DNA of 64,000 bases from Cohnella thailandensis (GCF_014212135.1 NZ_JACJVQ010000019.1:496001-560000); one strand, 5' to 3'; shown: positions 17,972 through 27,256, counted from the stretch's first letter. Notes: generated by a model from the letters alone, not told the origin. Numbers and translations are program-made.

Positions 17972-18289
17972 ATGAAAATGCTCAATACTTTCTTTCCTAC
18001 CGACAGCCAGAATTACGAAGCTCCGAACGTTCCGGTCAGCCTGCTGAACCCGCTCTTCATGTCCTTTGCCAAGAACTACCGACTGACGCCGAGAGAGACG
18101 CAAGTCATGCGAATTCTGGTGATCGAAGGTATGCGCAATGACGATATCGCGGCTCAGATGCACATCTCTCCCAAGACGTTGAAGAATCATCTGGCTTGCA
18201 TGATGAAGAAGACGAATACCTATTCCTCCCGTTCTCTGCAAGCCCTGTTCTTCAACTACGTGCTCCGGTCGCTGCTGCCGACTGCATAG
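17972..18289 (+). CDS. Small LuxR/GerE-type DNA-binding protein
   Basis: Protein of 105 aa with only a LuxR-type helix-turn-helix: LTPRETQVMRILVIEGMRNDDIAAQMHISPKTLKNHL, C-terminal half. There is no receiver or ligand domain; the first 35 residues have no recognisable fold. Such stand-alone HTH proteins include GerE (spore coat control) and phosphorelay-independent regulators. It lies 19 bases after the chemoreceptor gene with AAGGAG before the ATG and ends at a strong terminator, so it is probably co-transcribed with it. Confidence 0.8.
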   Translation: MKMLNTFFPTDSQNYEAPNVPVSLLNPLFMSFAKNYRLTPRETQVMRILVIEGMRNDDIAAQMHISPKTLKNHLACMMKKTNTYSSRSLQALFFNYVLRSLLPTA

Positions 18290-18292
18290 ACA

Positions 18293-18333
18293 ACAAACCT
18301 CCTCGCCATGGAAATGGCGAGGAGGTTTGTTTT
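18293..18333. terminator. Strong terminator between luxR-type gene and convergent kinase
   Basis: ACAAACCTCCTCGCCAT pairs perfectly with ATGGCGAGGAGGTTTGT around a GGAA tetraloop, followed by TTT. Confidence 0.9.
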
Positions 18334-19642
18334 ATGTCGACGATTCCGAAGGAGGCTGTTGCTGGAGAGGCAAACGAACGACGAAGGTCGTCCCGACTCC
18401 GGGCTTGCTGGTTACGCTCACCGTTCCTTCGTGCATCTCCACGATCTTTTTGACGATGGACAGCCCCAGACCGCTGCCGCCCGCAGAGCGATTGCGCGAC
18501 CGATCTACCTTGAAGAACCGTTCGAAGAGGTGAGGGAGATTGTGCTCATCGATGCCGATTCCGGTATCCGCGAAACTCGCCACCGCTTGATTGTCCTCCT
18601 GCTCCAGCTTGATCGTCAATTGACCGGAAGCGGGCGTGAATTTGATGCTGTTGTGCAGAAGGTTGCTCCAAACTTGATTAAGCAGCTCTTCGTCCGCGTT
18701 CACGACGAGCTCCTTCAATTGAACGTCGAGCTCCAATTGCTTCGCCTCCCATAGAGGCTCGCAAGAGAGGACGAGCTGCCGAAGCTGGCGGTCCAACCGG
18801 TAGCTGTGCGGCTGATAAGGATGATGCTGCGATTCGAGGGACGTCAGCTTAAGCAAATTGTCGCTTAACCGGGAGAGGCGATCGCTCTCGGTCTCGATGA
18901 TCTCCAGATAATGCTGCCGCTGCTCGGGAGTCAGATCGTTGCCCTGCAGCGCTTGCGCGAACCCCTTGATCGCCGTCAACGGCGATTGAATCTCGTGGGA
19001 CACGTTCGAGATGAACTCTTGCCGCATCTGCTCGAGCTGTCCGAGCTCGTTCGCCATCCGGTTCAGGTTGCGGATCAGCACGGAGAATTGCCCGGCGTAG
19101 CGGGGATCGGCCTCCAGGTTGACGTTGAAATCGCCTTTGGACATTCGCTGCATCGCGTCGATCATCATCGTGAAGACGTTGATCACCCGACGTCGACCCG
19201 GACGGAAGATCAGGCTGACCAGCTTCATCGCGAACCCGAACAGGAACAGGGAGATCACGATGGCGACGTACTCGCGAACCGTCGTGTGAATTCGACCGTA
19301 TGCCCAATATTGATCGAGGAGCCGCGTCAGGAAATGCGCGGCCATCCAGCACAAGGAGAAGAACGCGAAGAAGCCGAGCACGCCGAACACCACGTGATAC
19401 CACTTCGGCTGATGGCCGCCTTCGAACTCCTGGCGAAACGCTTGATGCTTCCTGCGTTCTTCGATACGCCGCCGCCGCTCCTCGATTCTCCGGCTTCGCT
19501 CCGCGAATCGTTGCTGCTTGGATGCGATCTTCCGTTCCAGTCGCTCAAGCCGCCGCTTTAAATGCTCCTCGTGCCGACTGATCCGATCATGAAAAGAAGA
19601 GTGGCCGCTGCGCCAATCGTCCCGAGGTCCGTCTTGCTTCAA
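18332..19642 (-). CDS. Sensor histidine kinase with charged coiled-coil N-terminus
   Basis: Protein of 436 aa. The first 75 residues are a highly charged Arg/Glu-rich predicted coiled coil on the cytoplasmic side, unusual ahead of TM1. Two membrane helices follow (about 80-110 and 125-147) with a very short outer loop, then HAMP, HisKA (SNVSHEIQSPLTAIKGF) and HATPase (DTGIGIDEHNLPHLFERF, GGSGLGLSIVKKI). The tiny outer loop places it among kinases sensing within the membrane. It overlaps its response regulator by four bases. Confidence 0.9.
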   Translation of the reverse strand: MKQDGPRDDWRSGHSSFHDRISRHEEHLKRRLERLERKIASKQQRFAERSRRIEERRRRIEERRKHQAFRQEFEGGHQPKWYHVVFGVLGFFAFFSLCWMAAHFLTRLLDQYWAYGRIHTTVREYVAIVISLFLFGFAMKLVSLIFRPGRRRVINVFTMMIDAMQRMSKGDFNVNLEADPRYAGQFSVLIRNLNRMANELGQLEQMRQEFISNVSHEIQSPLTAIKGFAQALQGNDLTPEQRQHYLEIIETESDRLSRLSDNLLKLTSLESQHHPYQPHSYRLDRQLRQLVLSCEPLWEAKQLELDVQLKELVVNADEELLNQVWSNLLHNSIKFTPASGQLTIKLEQEDNQAVASFADTGIGIDEHNLPHLFERFFKVDRSRNRSAGGSGLGLSIVKKIVEMHEGTVSVTSKPGVGTTFVVRLPLQQQPPSESST

Positions 19643-20313
19643 GGGAGCACCTCCAGCCGATAGCCGAGGCCGCGAATGGTCGTGATGCGAAAGCCGTGCT
19701 CTTCTTCGGTGAAGCGTTCCCGAAGCCGCCGGATGTGCACGTCGACCGTGCGCTCGTCGCCTTCGTAATCGTACCCCCAGATTTGTTCGATGATCTGTTC
19801 TCTGGAGAAGGTCTTGCCCGGGTAGCTGCCGAGCTTGTAGAGCAGCTCGAATTCCTTGAGCGGAAGGGTATGGGCGACCCCGTCGACCGTAAGCTCGTAT
19901 GTCTTATGGTTCAATTGGACGCGTCCGAGCTGCAACGACTGGGAGGTCGAGATATGGTAGCGGCGAAGCAGCGCCTTCACGCGGAACACGAGCTCGACCG
20001 GCTCGAACGGCTTCACGAGATAATCGTCGGTTCCCAGCTGAAAGCCTTTGACCTTCTGCGAGGTCTCGCCTTTGGCGGTCAGCATCAGGAGCGGAAAATC
20101 ATAATGGGCTTTGAGCTCCGAGCACAATTCCCAGCCATCCATATTCGGCATCATGATATCGAGGATGGCCATATCCACCTGGGTGGACTCCAGAAGCGCA
20201 AGCGCCTCGACGCCGTCCGCCGCTTCCCGGATTTCGAAGCCTTCCCGCTCCAGAAAGACGCGCACCAGCTCCCGAATATGCGGATCATCGTCCACGATGA
20301 GTATTCTTGCCAC
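19639..20313 (-). CDS. OmpR/PhoB-family response regulator
   Basis: Receiver (DDD at the N-terminus, Asp in MAILDIMMPNMDGWE, Lys in VKPFEPVEL) and winged helix (EQIIEQIWGYDYEGDERTVDVHIRRLRERF); 224 aa from the GTG at 20313. This start is preferred because AAAGGGG lies about nine bases upstream, while the in-frame GTG at 20322 would touch the ribosome site. Cognate partner of the overlapping kinase gene. Confidence 0.92.
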   Translation of the reverse strand: MARILIVDDDPHIRELVRVFLEREGFEIREAADGVEALALLESTQVDMAILDIMMPNMDGWELCSELKAHYDFPLLMLTAKGETSQKVKGFQLGTDDYLVKPFEPVELVFRVKALLRRYHISTSQSLQLGRVQLNHKTYELTVDGVAHTLPLKEFELLYKLGSYPGKTFSREQIIEQIWGYDYEGDERTVDVHIRRLRERFTEEEHGFRITTIRGLGYRLEVLP

Positions 20314-20470
20314 GAATAACACCCCTTTGGTCTATCATAACTCAGCCGAGTCGACATAACGAGCTTCTTAACGAAACACGGATGGAACGACACCATCATG
20401 ATCGAACAATATGAACTGAATATGAATTGTTCTATGTTACAATAGAGGAAGAAAGGGGGAGCGGATACCG

Positions 20471-21448
20471 GTGACAATCAGGAACGGGCAACCGGCGAGG
20501 GGCCGATTCGCTCCGACGCCGTCCGGACGAATGCATCTCGGCAATGCTTCCACCGCGCTGCTCGCCTGGCTTCAGACGAGAGCGGCCGGGGGAACGATGA
20601 TTCTCCGCATGGAGGACTTGGACAGAGCCAGATGCAAACCCGCCTATTCGGAACTATTAATAGAAGAGATGCGTTGGCTCGGACTCGATTGGGACGAGGG
20701 TCCGGACGTCGGAGGACCGTACGGTCCTTATACGCAGAGCGAGCGTGGCGAGCTTTATCGGGATGCGATCGAACGGCTTAAGCAAGACGGGCGGCTGTAT
20801 TTCTGCTACTGCAGCCGGGCTGAGCTGCTCATGATGGCGAACGCGCCTCATGGCTTGAAATCGGAGGGCTCGCCTCCCCGCTGCGGGTGCAGAGAACTTT
20901 CCGAGGAAGAGCGGCGAATAAGAGCCGAGATCAAGTCTCCGTCCTTACACTTCGCGATGCCCGATCGGGCGATCTCGTTCGCGGACGGCGTAGCCGGAGA
21001 GAGGACGTTCCTTAGCGCGGGAGATTTCGCGGTGCAGCGGGCCGACGGCATCGTCGGCTATCAGCTTGCCGTCGTCGTGGACGACATCGCCATGGGAATC
21101 ACCGACGTCTTCCGGGGGTGGGACTTGCTCGATTCGACCCCTAGGCAGCTCGCCCTATTCGACGCTTTAGGCGCAGACGCTCCGCGTTACGCGCATGGAC
21201 CCCTGTGGCTCGGCGACGACGGCAAGAGGCTCTCGAAGCGGCACGGCTCGGTCGCGTTGTCCGAGCTCCGGGCGGAGGGCATTGCCGCCGAGCGAATCGT
21301 CGGCCTGATCGCCTGGGCGACCGGCTTGATTCCGGAGCCGGAGGCGATGAAGCCGAGCGAGCTGCTTCCTCTGTGGTCGCCGGAGCATATCGCGCAAGAA
21401 GCGATCGCGCTTCCCGCTCATTGGATGGATTTGTTAAGGCAGCAATGA
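20471..21448 (+). CDS. gluQ: Glutamyl-Q tRNA(Asp) synthetase
   Basis: Truncated class I synthetase-like enzyme of 325 aa without an anticodon-binding domain. HIGH-like motif PSGRMHLGN, MEDLDRAR, Zn site CYC...CGC (about residues 113-140) and KMSKS-like KRLSKRHGS. GluQ-RS attaches glutamate to queuosine at position 34 of tRNA(Asp). The GTG start follows GGGGGAGCGG. The TGA stop overlaps an ATG at 21445, but the next gene probably starts at 21484. Discriminated from full GltX by length (GltX is about 480 aa) and the Cys-rich insertion. Queuosine genes are not in the window. Confidence 0.88.
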   Translation: MTIRNGQPARGRFAPTPSGRMHLGNASTALLAWLQTRAAGGTMILRMEDLDRARCKPAYSELLIEEMRWLGLDWDEGPDVGGPYGPYTQSERGELYRDAIERLKQDGRLYFCYCSRAELLMMANAPHGLKSEGSPPRCGCRELSEEERRIRAEIKSPSLHFAMPDRAISFADGVAGERTFLSAGDFAVQRADGIVGYQLAVVVDDIAMGITDVFRGWDLLDSTPRQLALFDALGADAPRYAHGPLWLGDDGKRLSKRHGSVALSELRAEGIAAERIVGLIAWATGLIPEPEAMKPSELLPLWSPEHIAQEAIALPAHWMDLLRQQ

Positions 21449-21483
21449 AGAGCAAAGAAGAGAGAGAAGGAGAGAGACGTACG

Positions 21484-22098
21484 ATGGCGGAGCAACAAGA
21501 AACCTGGGGGATGGCCAGGCTGGACCGGCAAATTGCTTTTCTGATGGAGATCGATCGTTTAAAGACGGTGCTGCGGCGTACGTTGATTACCGACCGCAGC
21601 CGCCGGGAGAACACGGCGGAGCATTCCTGGCATATCACGCTGATGGCGATGACCCTTCACGAATATACGGCCGATCCGAAGCCGGACTTGAATCATACGA
21701 TCAAGCTGCTCCTCGTCCATGATATCGTGGAGATCGATGCGGGCGACACCTTCGCTTACGATGTCCAGGGCTATACTGATAAAGAGGCCCGAGAGCAAGA
21801 GGCCGCGAACCGGATCTTCGGCTTGCTGCCGGAAGACCAAGCTTCGGAGCTGATGGCGCTCTGGCGCGAGTTCGAGGAGATGAGGACGCCCGAAGCAATC
21901 TTCGCGGCGGCGATCGATCGGCTTCAGCCGATGCTGCACAACTACTACACGGAAGGCTTCAGCTGGAAGGAGAACGGCATTCGCCTATCGCAAGCGCTGA
22001 AACGAATCGATTTCGTCGATCGAGTATCGCCGGTTCTGTCTTCCTTCATTAAAGACCTGCTGCAGAGGGCGCAAGTCAAAGGATTTCTGGAGGCGTAA
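21484..22098 (+). CDS. HD-domain phosphohydrolase (YfbR-like 5'-nucleotidase family)
   Basis: Protein of 204 aa with metal ligands of the HD superfamily: RRENTAEHSWHI (first His), LLVHDIVEIDAGD (His-Asp) and an Asp in AAIDRLQPMLHN. Close in layout to YfbR/YGK1-type deoxyribonucleoside 5'-monophosphatases, but substrate is inferred only. Start 21484 is chosen because GAAGGAGAG lies ten bases ahead; an ATG at 21445 overlapping the gluQ stop would add 13 charged residues. Likely co-transcribed with gluQ. Confidence 0.8.
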   Translation: MAEQQETWGMARLDRQIAFLMEIDRLKTVLRRTLITDRSRRENTAEHSWHITLMAMTLHEYTADPKPDLNHTIKLLLVHDIVEIDAGDTFAYDVQGYTDKEAREQEAANRIFGLLPEDQASELMALWREFEEMRTPEAIFAAAIDRLQPMLHNYYTEGFSWKENGIRLSQALKRIDFVDRVSPVLSSFIKDLLQRAQVKGFLEA

Positions 22099-22158
22099 CT
22101 CTGGAGGCTTAACTCCAGAAAACATGCCGCTAAGCCATTAGGTTAGAGGAGGAGAAAG

Positions 22159-22710
22159 ATGCCGTATTTGCTCGGCCGGAAAGTCATGCTTCGCGAATAC
22201 CGCTATGAAGACCTCGTGCCGATCCGCCATTGGGTCAACGACCCTTCGATCGTGGAATCGCTGTCGGATATCTTCTTGATGCCTCAGACGGTCGAGGCGA
22301 CGGAATCGTTCCTTCAGGCGATGATGGAACGCAAGCCGGATCGGGCCGGATTCGTCATCGCTCATGCCGACACGCAGCTTTATATCGGACAGATCAACCT
22401 GGACTCCATCGATTGGAAAAACCGGGTCGGCCGCATCGGCATCGTCATCGGCAATGCCGACGATCATGGGCAAGGCTACGGCACGGAAGCGATGAGGCTG
22501 CTGATCGACTATTCATTTCTCGATCTCGGGCTCAACCGGCTGGAGCTGGAGGTATACGACTTCAACGAACGCGGCATTCGCTGCTACCGCTCCTGCGGCT
22601 TCCGCGAGGAAGGGCGCTTGCGCGAGAGACAGTATAAGAAAGGCCGATATGTCGATGTTCTCGAGATGGGTCTGCTGCGTTCGGATTGGGAGGCAGCTAG
22701 GGCAGAATAG
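22159..22710 (+). CDS. GNAT N-acetyltransferase, RimJ/RimL type
   Basis: Protein of 183 aa; motif A GRIGIVIGNADDHGQGYGTEAMRLL carries the acetyl-CoA pyrophosphate loop (Q-x-x-G-x-G/A as DHGQGYGTEA), followed by NRLELEVYDFNERGIRCYRSCGF, the typical motif B. Family members acetylate protein N-termini, polyamines or aminoglycosides; substrate unknown. AGAGGAGGAG ribosome site; terminator follows. Confidence 0.88.
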   Translation: MPYLLGRKVMLREYRYEDLVPIRHWVNDPSIVESLSDIFLMPQTVEATESFLQAMMERKPDRAGFVIAHADTQLYIGQINLDSIDWKNRVGRIGIVIGNADDHGQGYGTEAMRLLIDYSFLDLGLNRLELEVYDFNERGIRCYRSCGFREEGRLRERQYKKGRYVDVLEMGLLRSDWEAARAE

Positions 22711-22751
22711 AAGGACTTCTTAATCCAGCAAAGCAACATAAGGCAAGGAGC

Positions 22752-22796
22752 TAACCGCCATTCGGAGAAGAATCTCGCGAATGGCGGTTTTTTTGC
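22752..22796 (+). terminator. Rho-independent terminator
   Basis: AACCGCCATTCG pairs with CGAATGGCGGTT followed by seven T, between the GNAT gene and germination locus 2. Confidence 0.9.
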
Positions 22797-22915
22797 GAGC
22801 CGGATTGCTATGCGGATACGTCCGCTTGTTTTAGTAAAAAATGGTTCGTTTGGAGATACTACGCTTCTGGGATCGATCGATCCCTTATGCGATGCGATGG
22901 AGGAGAAAGCGTTCG

Positions 22916-24448
22916 ATGAGGATCAAGAGTGTACAACAGCCGCATCAGGCAGAACTAAGCACGGAACTCTCCGCGAACGAGAAGGCTCTTCGGGAAGCCT
23001 TTCAAGCCTGCTCCGACATCGTGTTCCGTCCCATCTGCTTCAACCCCAAAATTCTATTGATATACGTGGACGGGTTAATCGATGCCCCGACGCTGGAGAA
23101 GGTCGTCATCAAGCCGATCCAGTACGAAGGAGGCTCCGGCGGCACGAACGAGGAGCCTCTCTCGGGGGAGGCCGTCCGGAACCGACTCGTCGCCCTCTCG
23201 CAGATCCAGACGGTATCCGAGATTGATAAGGTCATCGACGGCGTATTGAAGGCGAATATCGGACTATTGGTCGATGGGGATAACCGGGCGCTTATCGCGG
23301 ATCTCAAGGGATTCGAATTCCGATCTATCGAAGAGCCGGCCGCGGAGATATCCGTTCGCGGACCGCGGGACGGATTCACGGAAACGCTGCGAATCAACAC
23401 GAGCTTGATCCGCAGACGAATCCGGAATCCGAAGCTGAAGATGGAACCGATCGGGATCGGGCAATTTTCTCAAACGGATATCGTCATCTCTTATATAGAA
23501 GGAATCGTCTCGAATACGATTCTCGAGGAAGTCCGCAGCCGAATCGGCCGAATTCGTATCGATGGCGTATTGGAGTCGGGGTATATCGAGGAGTTCATCG
23601 AAGATTCCACTTGGTCTCCGTTCCCCCAAATCCAAAACACCGAACGCCCCGATATCGTATGCGCTGCCTTGCTGGAAGGGAAAGTCGCGATCCTTATCGA
23701 CAACACGCCGTTCGTCTTGATCGTTCCGATGACCTTCTGGACCGGGCTGCAGGCCGTGGAGGATTATTACGAACGATCCATTTACACCACGTTTGTCCGG
23801 TTCGTGCGCTATTCCTTATTCAATATCGCGCTTCTGTTGCCTTCCTTGTACGTCGCGCTCTCTACCTTTCACCAACAACTGATCCCTACCAACTTGCTCA
23901 TCAGCATCGCGAACTCCAGGGAAGGAGTGCCGTTTCCCACGTTCGTCGAAACGCTGCTCATGGAATTTATGTTCGAAGGGCTGAGAGAAGCGGGAATCCG
24001 CATGCCGAAGGCCGTCGGTTCGGCCGTCAGCATCGTGGGGGCGCTCGTCATCGGCCAATCCGCCGTGCAAGCGGGAATCGTGTCCGCTCCCGTCGTCATC
24101 ATCGTCGCCACGACCGGGATCGCCTCGTTCGCCATTCCGCGCTATAACTTCGGGACGGCCTATCGGCTTCTTCGGTTCCCGGTGTTGGTATTGGCCGGAT
24201 TGTTAGGCTTATACGGAATCGTGATCGGAGTCTTTCTCTTGATCATCCATCTTATCAACCTTAGTTCGTTCGGGGTTCCGTATATGAGCCCGGTAGTGCC
24301 TCAGGTGCCGAACGGGCTGAAGGATGTCTTTATTCGGGCGCCTAGATGGACGATGAACCGTCGGCCCGCCTTGTTCTCCGGACGCAACAAGACGCGCATT
24401 CCCAAGGGCCAGCAGCCGAGTCCTAAACGAGGGGGGGCAGGAGGATGA
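22916..24448 (+). CDS. GerAA-type germinant receptor subunit (locus 2)
   Basis: GerA family protein of 510 aa. Signature VRGPRDGFTETLRINTSLIRRRIR (about residues 143-166), QNTERPD, then five or so membrane segments and the closing SFGVPYMSPVVP. Start 22916 is used because GGAGGAG lies ten bases upstream; the frame is open further back to 22841 without a ribosome site. Overlaps gerAC by four bases (ATGA). No gerAB follows on this strand; one lies convergent just after gerAC. Confidence 0.92.
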   Translation: MRIKSVQQPHQAELSTELSANEKALREAFQACSDIVFRPICFNPKILLIYVDGLIDAPTLEKVVIKPIQYEGGSGGTNEEPLSGEAVRNRLVALSQIQTVSEIDKVIDGVLKANIGLLVDGDNRALIADLKGFEFRSIEEPAAEISVRGPRDGFTETLRINTSLIRRRIRNPKLKMEPIGIGQFSQTDIVISYIEGIVSNTILEEVRSRIGRIRIDGVLESGYIEEFIEDSTWSPFPQIQNTERPDIVCAALLEGKVAILIDNTPFVLIVPMTFWTGLQAVEDYYERSIYTTFVRFVRYSLFNIALLLPSLYVALSTFHQQLIPTNLLISIANSREGVPFPTFVETLLMEFMFEGLREAGIRMPKAVGSAVSIVGALVIGQSAVQAGIVSAPVVIIVATTGIASFAIPRYNFGTAYRLLRFPVLVLAGLLGLYGIVIGVFLLIIHLINLSSFGVPYMSPVVPQVPNGLKDVFIRAPRWTMNRRPALFSGRNKTRIPKGQQPSPKRGGAGG

Positions 24449-25677
24449 TCGGGAAGCGGGCGGCAAGCGTCGGGTTGTTGCTCTCCCTATTGGTTACATC
24501 CGGCTGTTGGGACAGCTCGGAAGTCAACGATATCGCCATCGAACTTGCATGGGGGATCGACGCCGCCGACAACAATCGAATCCGGATCAGCGCCCAAACC
24601 ATCGTCCCGTCGAAATTCAGCGGAGGATCGAATATGGGCACGGGTGGAGGAGGAGGGGGCAAAGGGAAGCCATATTTCGTCGTCTCGAGCGACGGCTTGA
24701 ACACGCTCGATGCGGTGCAGCGAATGCAAACCAAGCTCTCCCGTCGCATGTTCAGAGGCCACCGGCGCGTCATCGTGATCGGAGAATCCATGGCCAGACG
24801 GGGAATCAAGGAAATCTTCGATACCTACAGCCGGGATCCGAATCTTAAGCTGAGGACGGATATGTTTATCGTAAAGGGAAGCACCGCGAATGATCTGCTT
24901 AACGTATCGTACCCTTTGGAGAATATCCCCGGACTCGGAGTGCTAGGGGAATATGGGCAGATGGGAACGCCTCAAGAGGTGGGGCTGTTGAATTTTTTGC
25001 TAGCCGCAACGAGCGACGGAGCATCCATGTGCTTGCCCACAATCGTAATCGGCATGAACAATGCCTCTCAAGGCGCGCAAGAGTCGGAGGTTCGCTCTAA
25101 CGCGGACAAGGAAGAAGGCTTCCGAATTGCGGGCTCCGGCATTCTCGATAAAGAGTTGAAATTGGTCGGGTTTCTGAACCTGGAGGAATCTCGGGCCATG
25201 CGCTGGGTAACCGGGAATTTGAAGAAGCTGACGGTATCCGAACAGGTTCCGGGAGAAGACGGAAACGTCAGCATTGACCTCCAAAGGACGCGCAGCAGGA
25301 TTCAACCGGCCATGCAGGGAGGCCGGTTGAAAATCCATATCACGTTAACGGGGAGAGGAGCCATTCGCGAAAACAACACCCGGCTGGATTTAACGCGGAC
25401 GGCAAACATCAAAGAGCTTCAGAAAGCGTTGAATCGGCACGTGGAAGAAACGACTCTCCGAACGATCATGAAAGTGCAGCAGGAGTACGGTACCGATATT
25501 TTCGGCTTCAGCGATGTGATCCGCAGGAAAGACTTGTCGCTATGGAGATCGGTCAAAGACGATTGGGAAGAGGAGTTTCGGGCAGCCGAGGTAACCGTGA
25601 GCGCGAACCTGACGGTTCGGCGGATAGGCGTTACCGGGCCCGCGCTTCAATTAAACCCCAAGGAGATCAAGAAGTGA
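24445..25677 (+). CDS. GerAC-type germinant receptor lipoprotein (locus 2)
   Basis: Lipoprotein of 410 aa; signal peptide with lipobox TSGC followed by WDSSEVND, the family start. A glycine-rich stretch (GTGGGGGGKGK) near residue 70 replaces the variable loop of other members. C-terminal motif YGTDIFGFSDVIRRKDLSLW fits Ger(x)C. Its last 11 bases overlap the end of the convergent gerAB gene, so the two transcripts meet tail to tail. Confidence 0.9.
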   Translation: MIGKRAASVGLLLSLLVTSGCWDSSEVNDIAIELAWGIDAADNNRIRISAQTIVPSKFSGGSNMGTGGGGGGKGKPYFVVSSDGLNTLDAVQRMQTKLSRRMFRGHRRVIVIGESMARRGIKEIFDTYSRDPNLKLRTDMFIVKGSTANDLLNVSYPLENIPGLGVLGEYGQMGTPQEVGLLNFLLAATSDGASMCLPTIVIGMNNASQGAQESEVRSNADKEEGFRIAGSGILDKELKLVGFLNLEESRAMRWVTGNLKKLTVSEQVPGEDGNVSIDLQRTRSRIQPAMQGGRLKIHITLTGRGAIRENNTRLDLTRTANIKELQKALNRHVEETTLRTIMKVQQEYGTDIFGFSDVIRRKDLSLWRSVKDDWEEEFRAAEVTVSANLTVRRIGVTGPALQLNPKEIKK

Positions 25678-26767
25678 AGGTTTTACCGATCCAACGGCGC
25701 AGCACCGTCACGACGAGAAGGATCGCGGGAATGACGATGAGCATCGGAACCCATATATAAGGAACCAGAACTTCGAAGTGGTGCCGATAGATGTGCTCCG
25801 CAATGTTCCGGGACATCGTTAATCCAAGGAACAAGGAGACGGCGCATGCCGGAATGACGAACGGTTTGAAGCTTTTCCTATTCGTTAGCTGCTGAATCCC
25901 CATTACCGCCGCAAGCATGAGAGCTACGCTTTTTAAGAGCGCCGTCATCAAAAAATAAAGCACGCCGAGCATCTGCAGGTTCTCGATGAATTTGCCGATG
26001 CTGATTACGCTAAGCAGCGTGTAAAGAGGATAAAGGAAGCCGGCAAACAAGTTACCGAATACCATGATGGCCATCAAGTTGAAAACGGTGATCATGATTC
26101 CGGACAGGTACGTAGAGAGAAAGGTTATCTTCGGGACTTTGTCGGGGTTCTGCGTCAGCGGCCAGAACATGGCTAGAAATATCGTTTCCCCGAACGATTG
26201 GGTGATGCCGGGAGGGTAAACCGCTTTCCAGATAGGCCCCCATCCGTGTTCAAGAACGGGCAGAAGATGATGGACGTGCATGACGCCGGATCCCAAGAGG
26301 AGAATCCCTTCGATGCAGAACAAGATTAATACGATAGGCAGGAACATTTCTCCCAAGCGAGCGATTCCCGGAATGCCTCCGTAAACGCAATAGGCGACGA
26401 CGATGGCAAACAATCCTGCAATGATACTAAGCGGCGTATTCGATAGCAGGGCGGTCGACACCATATCCCGGATATCCGCGATAATCCGTCCGACTTCATA
26501 AATATATAGAAGAGGGTATAGAAGCGCGATCGGCGTTCCGATCCACCGTCCGAATTGCGCGGGAAACCATTGAACGAGGGATAACCCCGGATTCAACTTC
26601 ATTAAGGCGATGTAGACGAGAATAAGCAATGATCCCAAGAAGCAGGACGCAAGCTCGGCGATCCAGGCGTCCCGGCCGGCCGAGCCGCCGAAGCCGAAGA
26701 TGATCGTCGTGCCCAATTGAAAGATGAAGGTAACCGCAAACAGCTGATAATTCGTGATTTTGTTCAT
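25667..26767 (-). CDS. GerAB-type germinant receptor subunit (locus 2, convergent)
   Basis: Ten-helix permease-like protein of 366 aa of the GerAB branch: begins MNKITNYQLFAVTFIFQLGTT, includes VVAYCVYGGIPGIARLGEMF and LPVLEHGWGPIWKA. Last gene of a minus-strand operon of three, convergent with gerAA-gerAC. The unusual split of one receptor's genes over two converging transcripts suggests an inversion of the B-containing part, but expression of all subunits could still be coordinated if both carry forespore promoters. GGAGAG precedes the ATG. Confidence 0.9.
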   Translation of the reverse strand: MNKITNYQLFAVTFIFQLGTTIIFGFGGSAGRDAWIAELASCFLGSLLILVYIALMKLNPGLSLVQWFPAQFGRWIGTPIALLYPLLYIYEVGRIIADIRDMVSTALLSNTPLSIIAGLFAIVVAYCVYGGIPGIARLGEMFLPIVLILFCIEGILLLGSGVMHVHHLLPVLEHGWGPIWKAVYPPGITQSFGETIFLAMFWPLTQNPDKVPKITFLSTYLSGIMITVFNLMAIMVFGNLFAGFLYPLYTLLSVISIGKFIENLQMLGVLYFLMTALLKSVALMLAAVMGIQQLTNRKSFKPFVIPACAVSLFLGLTMSRNIAEHIYRHHFEVLVPYIWVPMLIVIPAILLVVTVLRRWIGKTFTS

Positions 26768-26797
26768 CGCAAGCTCTCCATTCCTTGAATGCGGCCG

Positions 26798-27256
26798 TCA
26801 TTCCGCCGAAGCATGGGCTATGCCTACCGTTAAGGCTTGGTTCAACCACATCGCTTCTTGTACGGGGGCGGATAGATCGGCTTGGCACTGGGCGATCACG
26901 ATCACTTCCGGTTTTATCTTTAGACTGGGCTTCCCCTTGACGCTCATTAGGGAGTGGATTCCGAACCCCAAGAAGAAACCCGCGATGGCGGTGACCAATC
27001 CGGAAATGACCGGTCCCCATGGTAGCGTAAATCCCACGCTTGTTCCTATGACGGACAGGCCCGTTGCGACCGCGAAGCCGACTTCCACTCCTTTGGCCTT
27101 CAAATTATCCGCGCTTGGCTTATCCGCGCCCAAATCCCTCTTATCGCCGTCCATGCTGACGACAAGCAAATGATGACCGGATATTCCTAACTGTTCCAAT
27201 TGATGAAGGGCTTGCTCGAGCTCGATCGAATGCTGAAAGGTTCCGATAACGATCAT
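26798..27256 (-). CDS. YflT-like small membrane protein in germination locus 2
   Basis: Protein of 152 aa. The N-terminus (MIVIGTFQHSIELEQALHQL, then SGHHLLVVSMDGDKR) resembles the YflT/general-stress 17M fold, beta-alpha-beta with an acidic end. The middle holds two glycine-rich membrane helices (about 52-73 and 76-97), and the C-terminus is a short polar tail. Start codon overlaps the stop of the upstream gene (ATGA), so translation is coupled; gerAB follows 31 bases later. Function in germination is inferred from context only. Confidence 0.75.
   Translation of the reverse strand: MIVIGTFQHSIELEQALHQLEQLGISGHHLLVVSMDGDKRDLGADKPSADNLKAKGVEVGFAVATGLSVIGTSVGFTLPWGPVISGLVTAIAGFFLGFGIHSLMSVKGKPSLKIKPEVIVIAQCQADLSAPVQEAMWLNQALTVGIAHASAE

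Noticed and set aside
20403..20431. GAACAAT...ATTGTTC as SOS box
   Set aside because: Spacing between arms is far too large for LexA.
22159..22637. Second frame in the GNAT gene
   Set aside because: No motifs; the GNAT frame has a full fold and a ribosome site.
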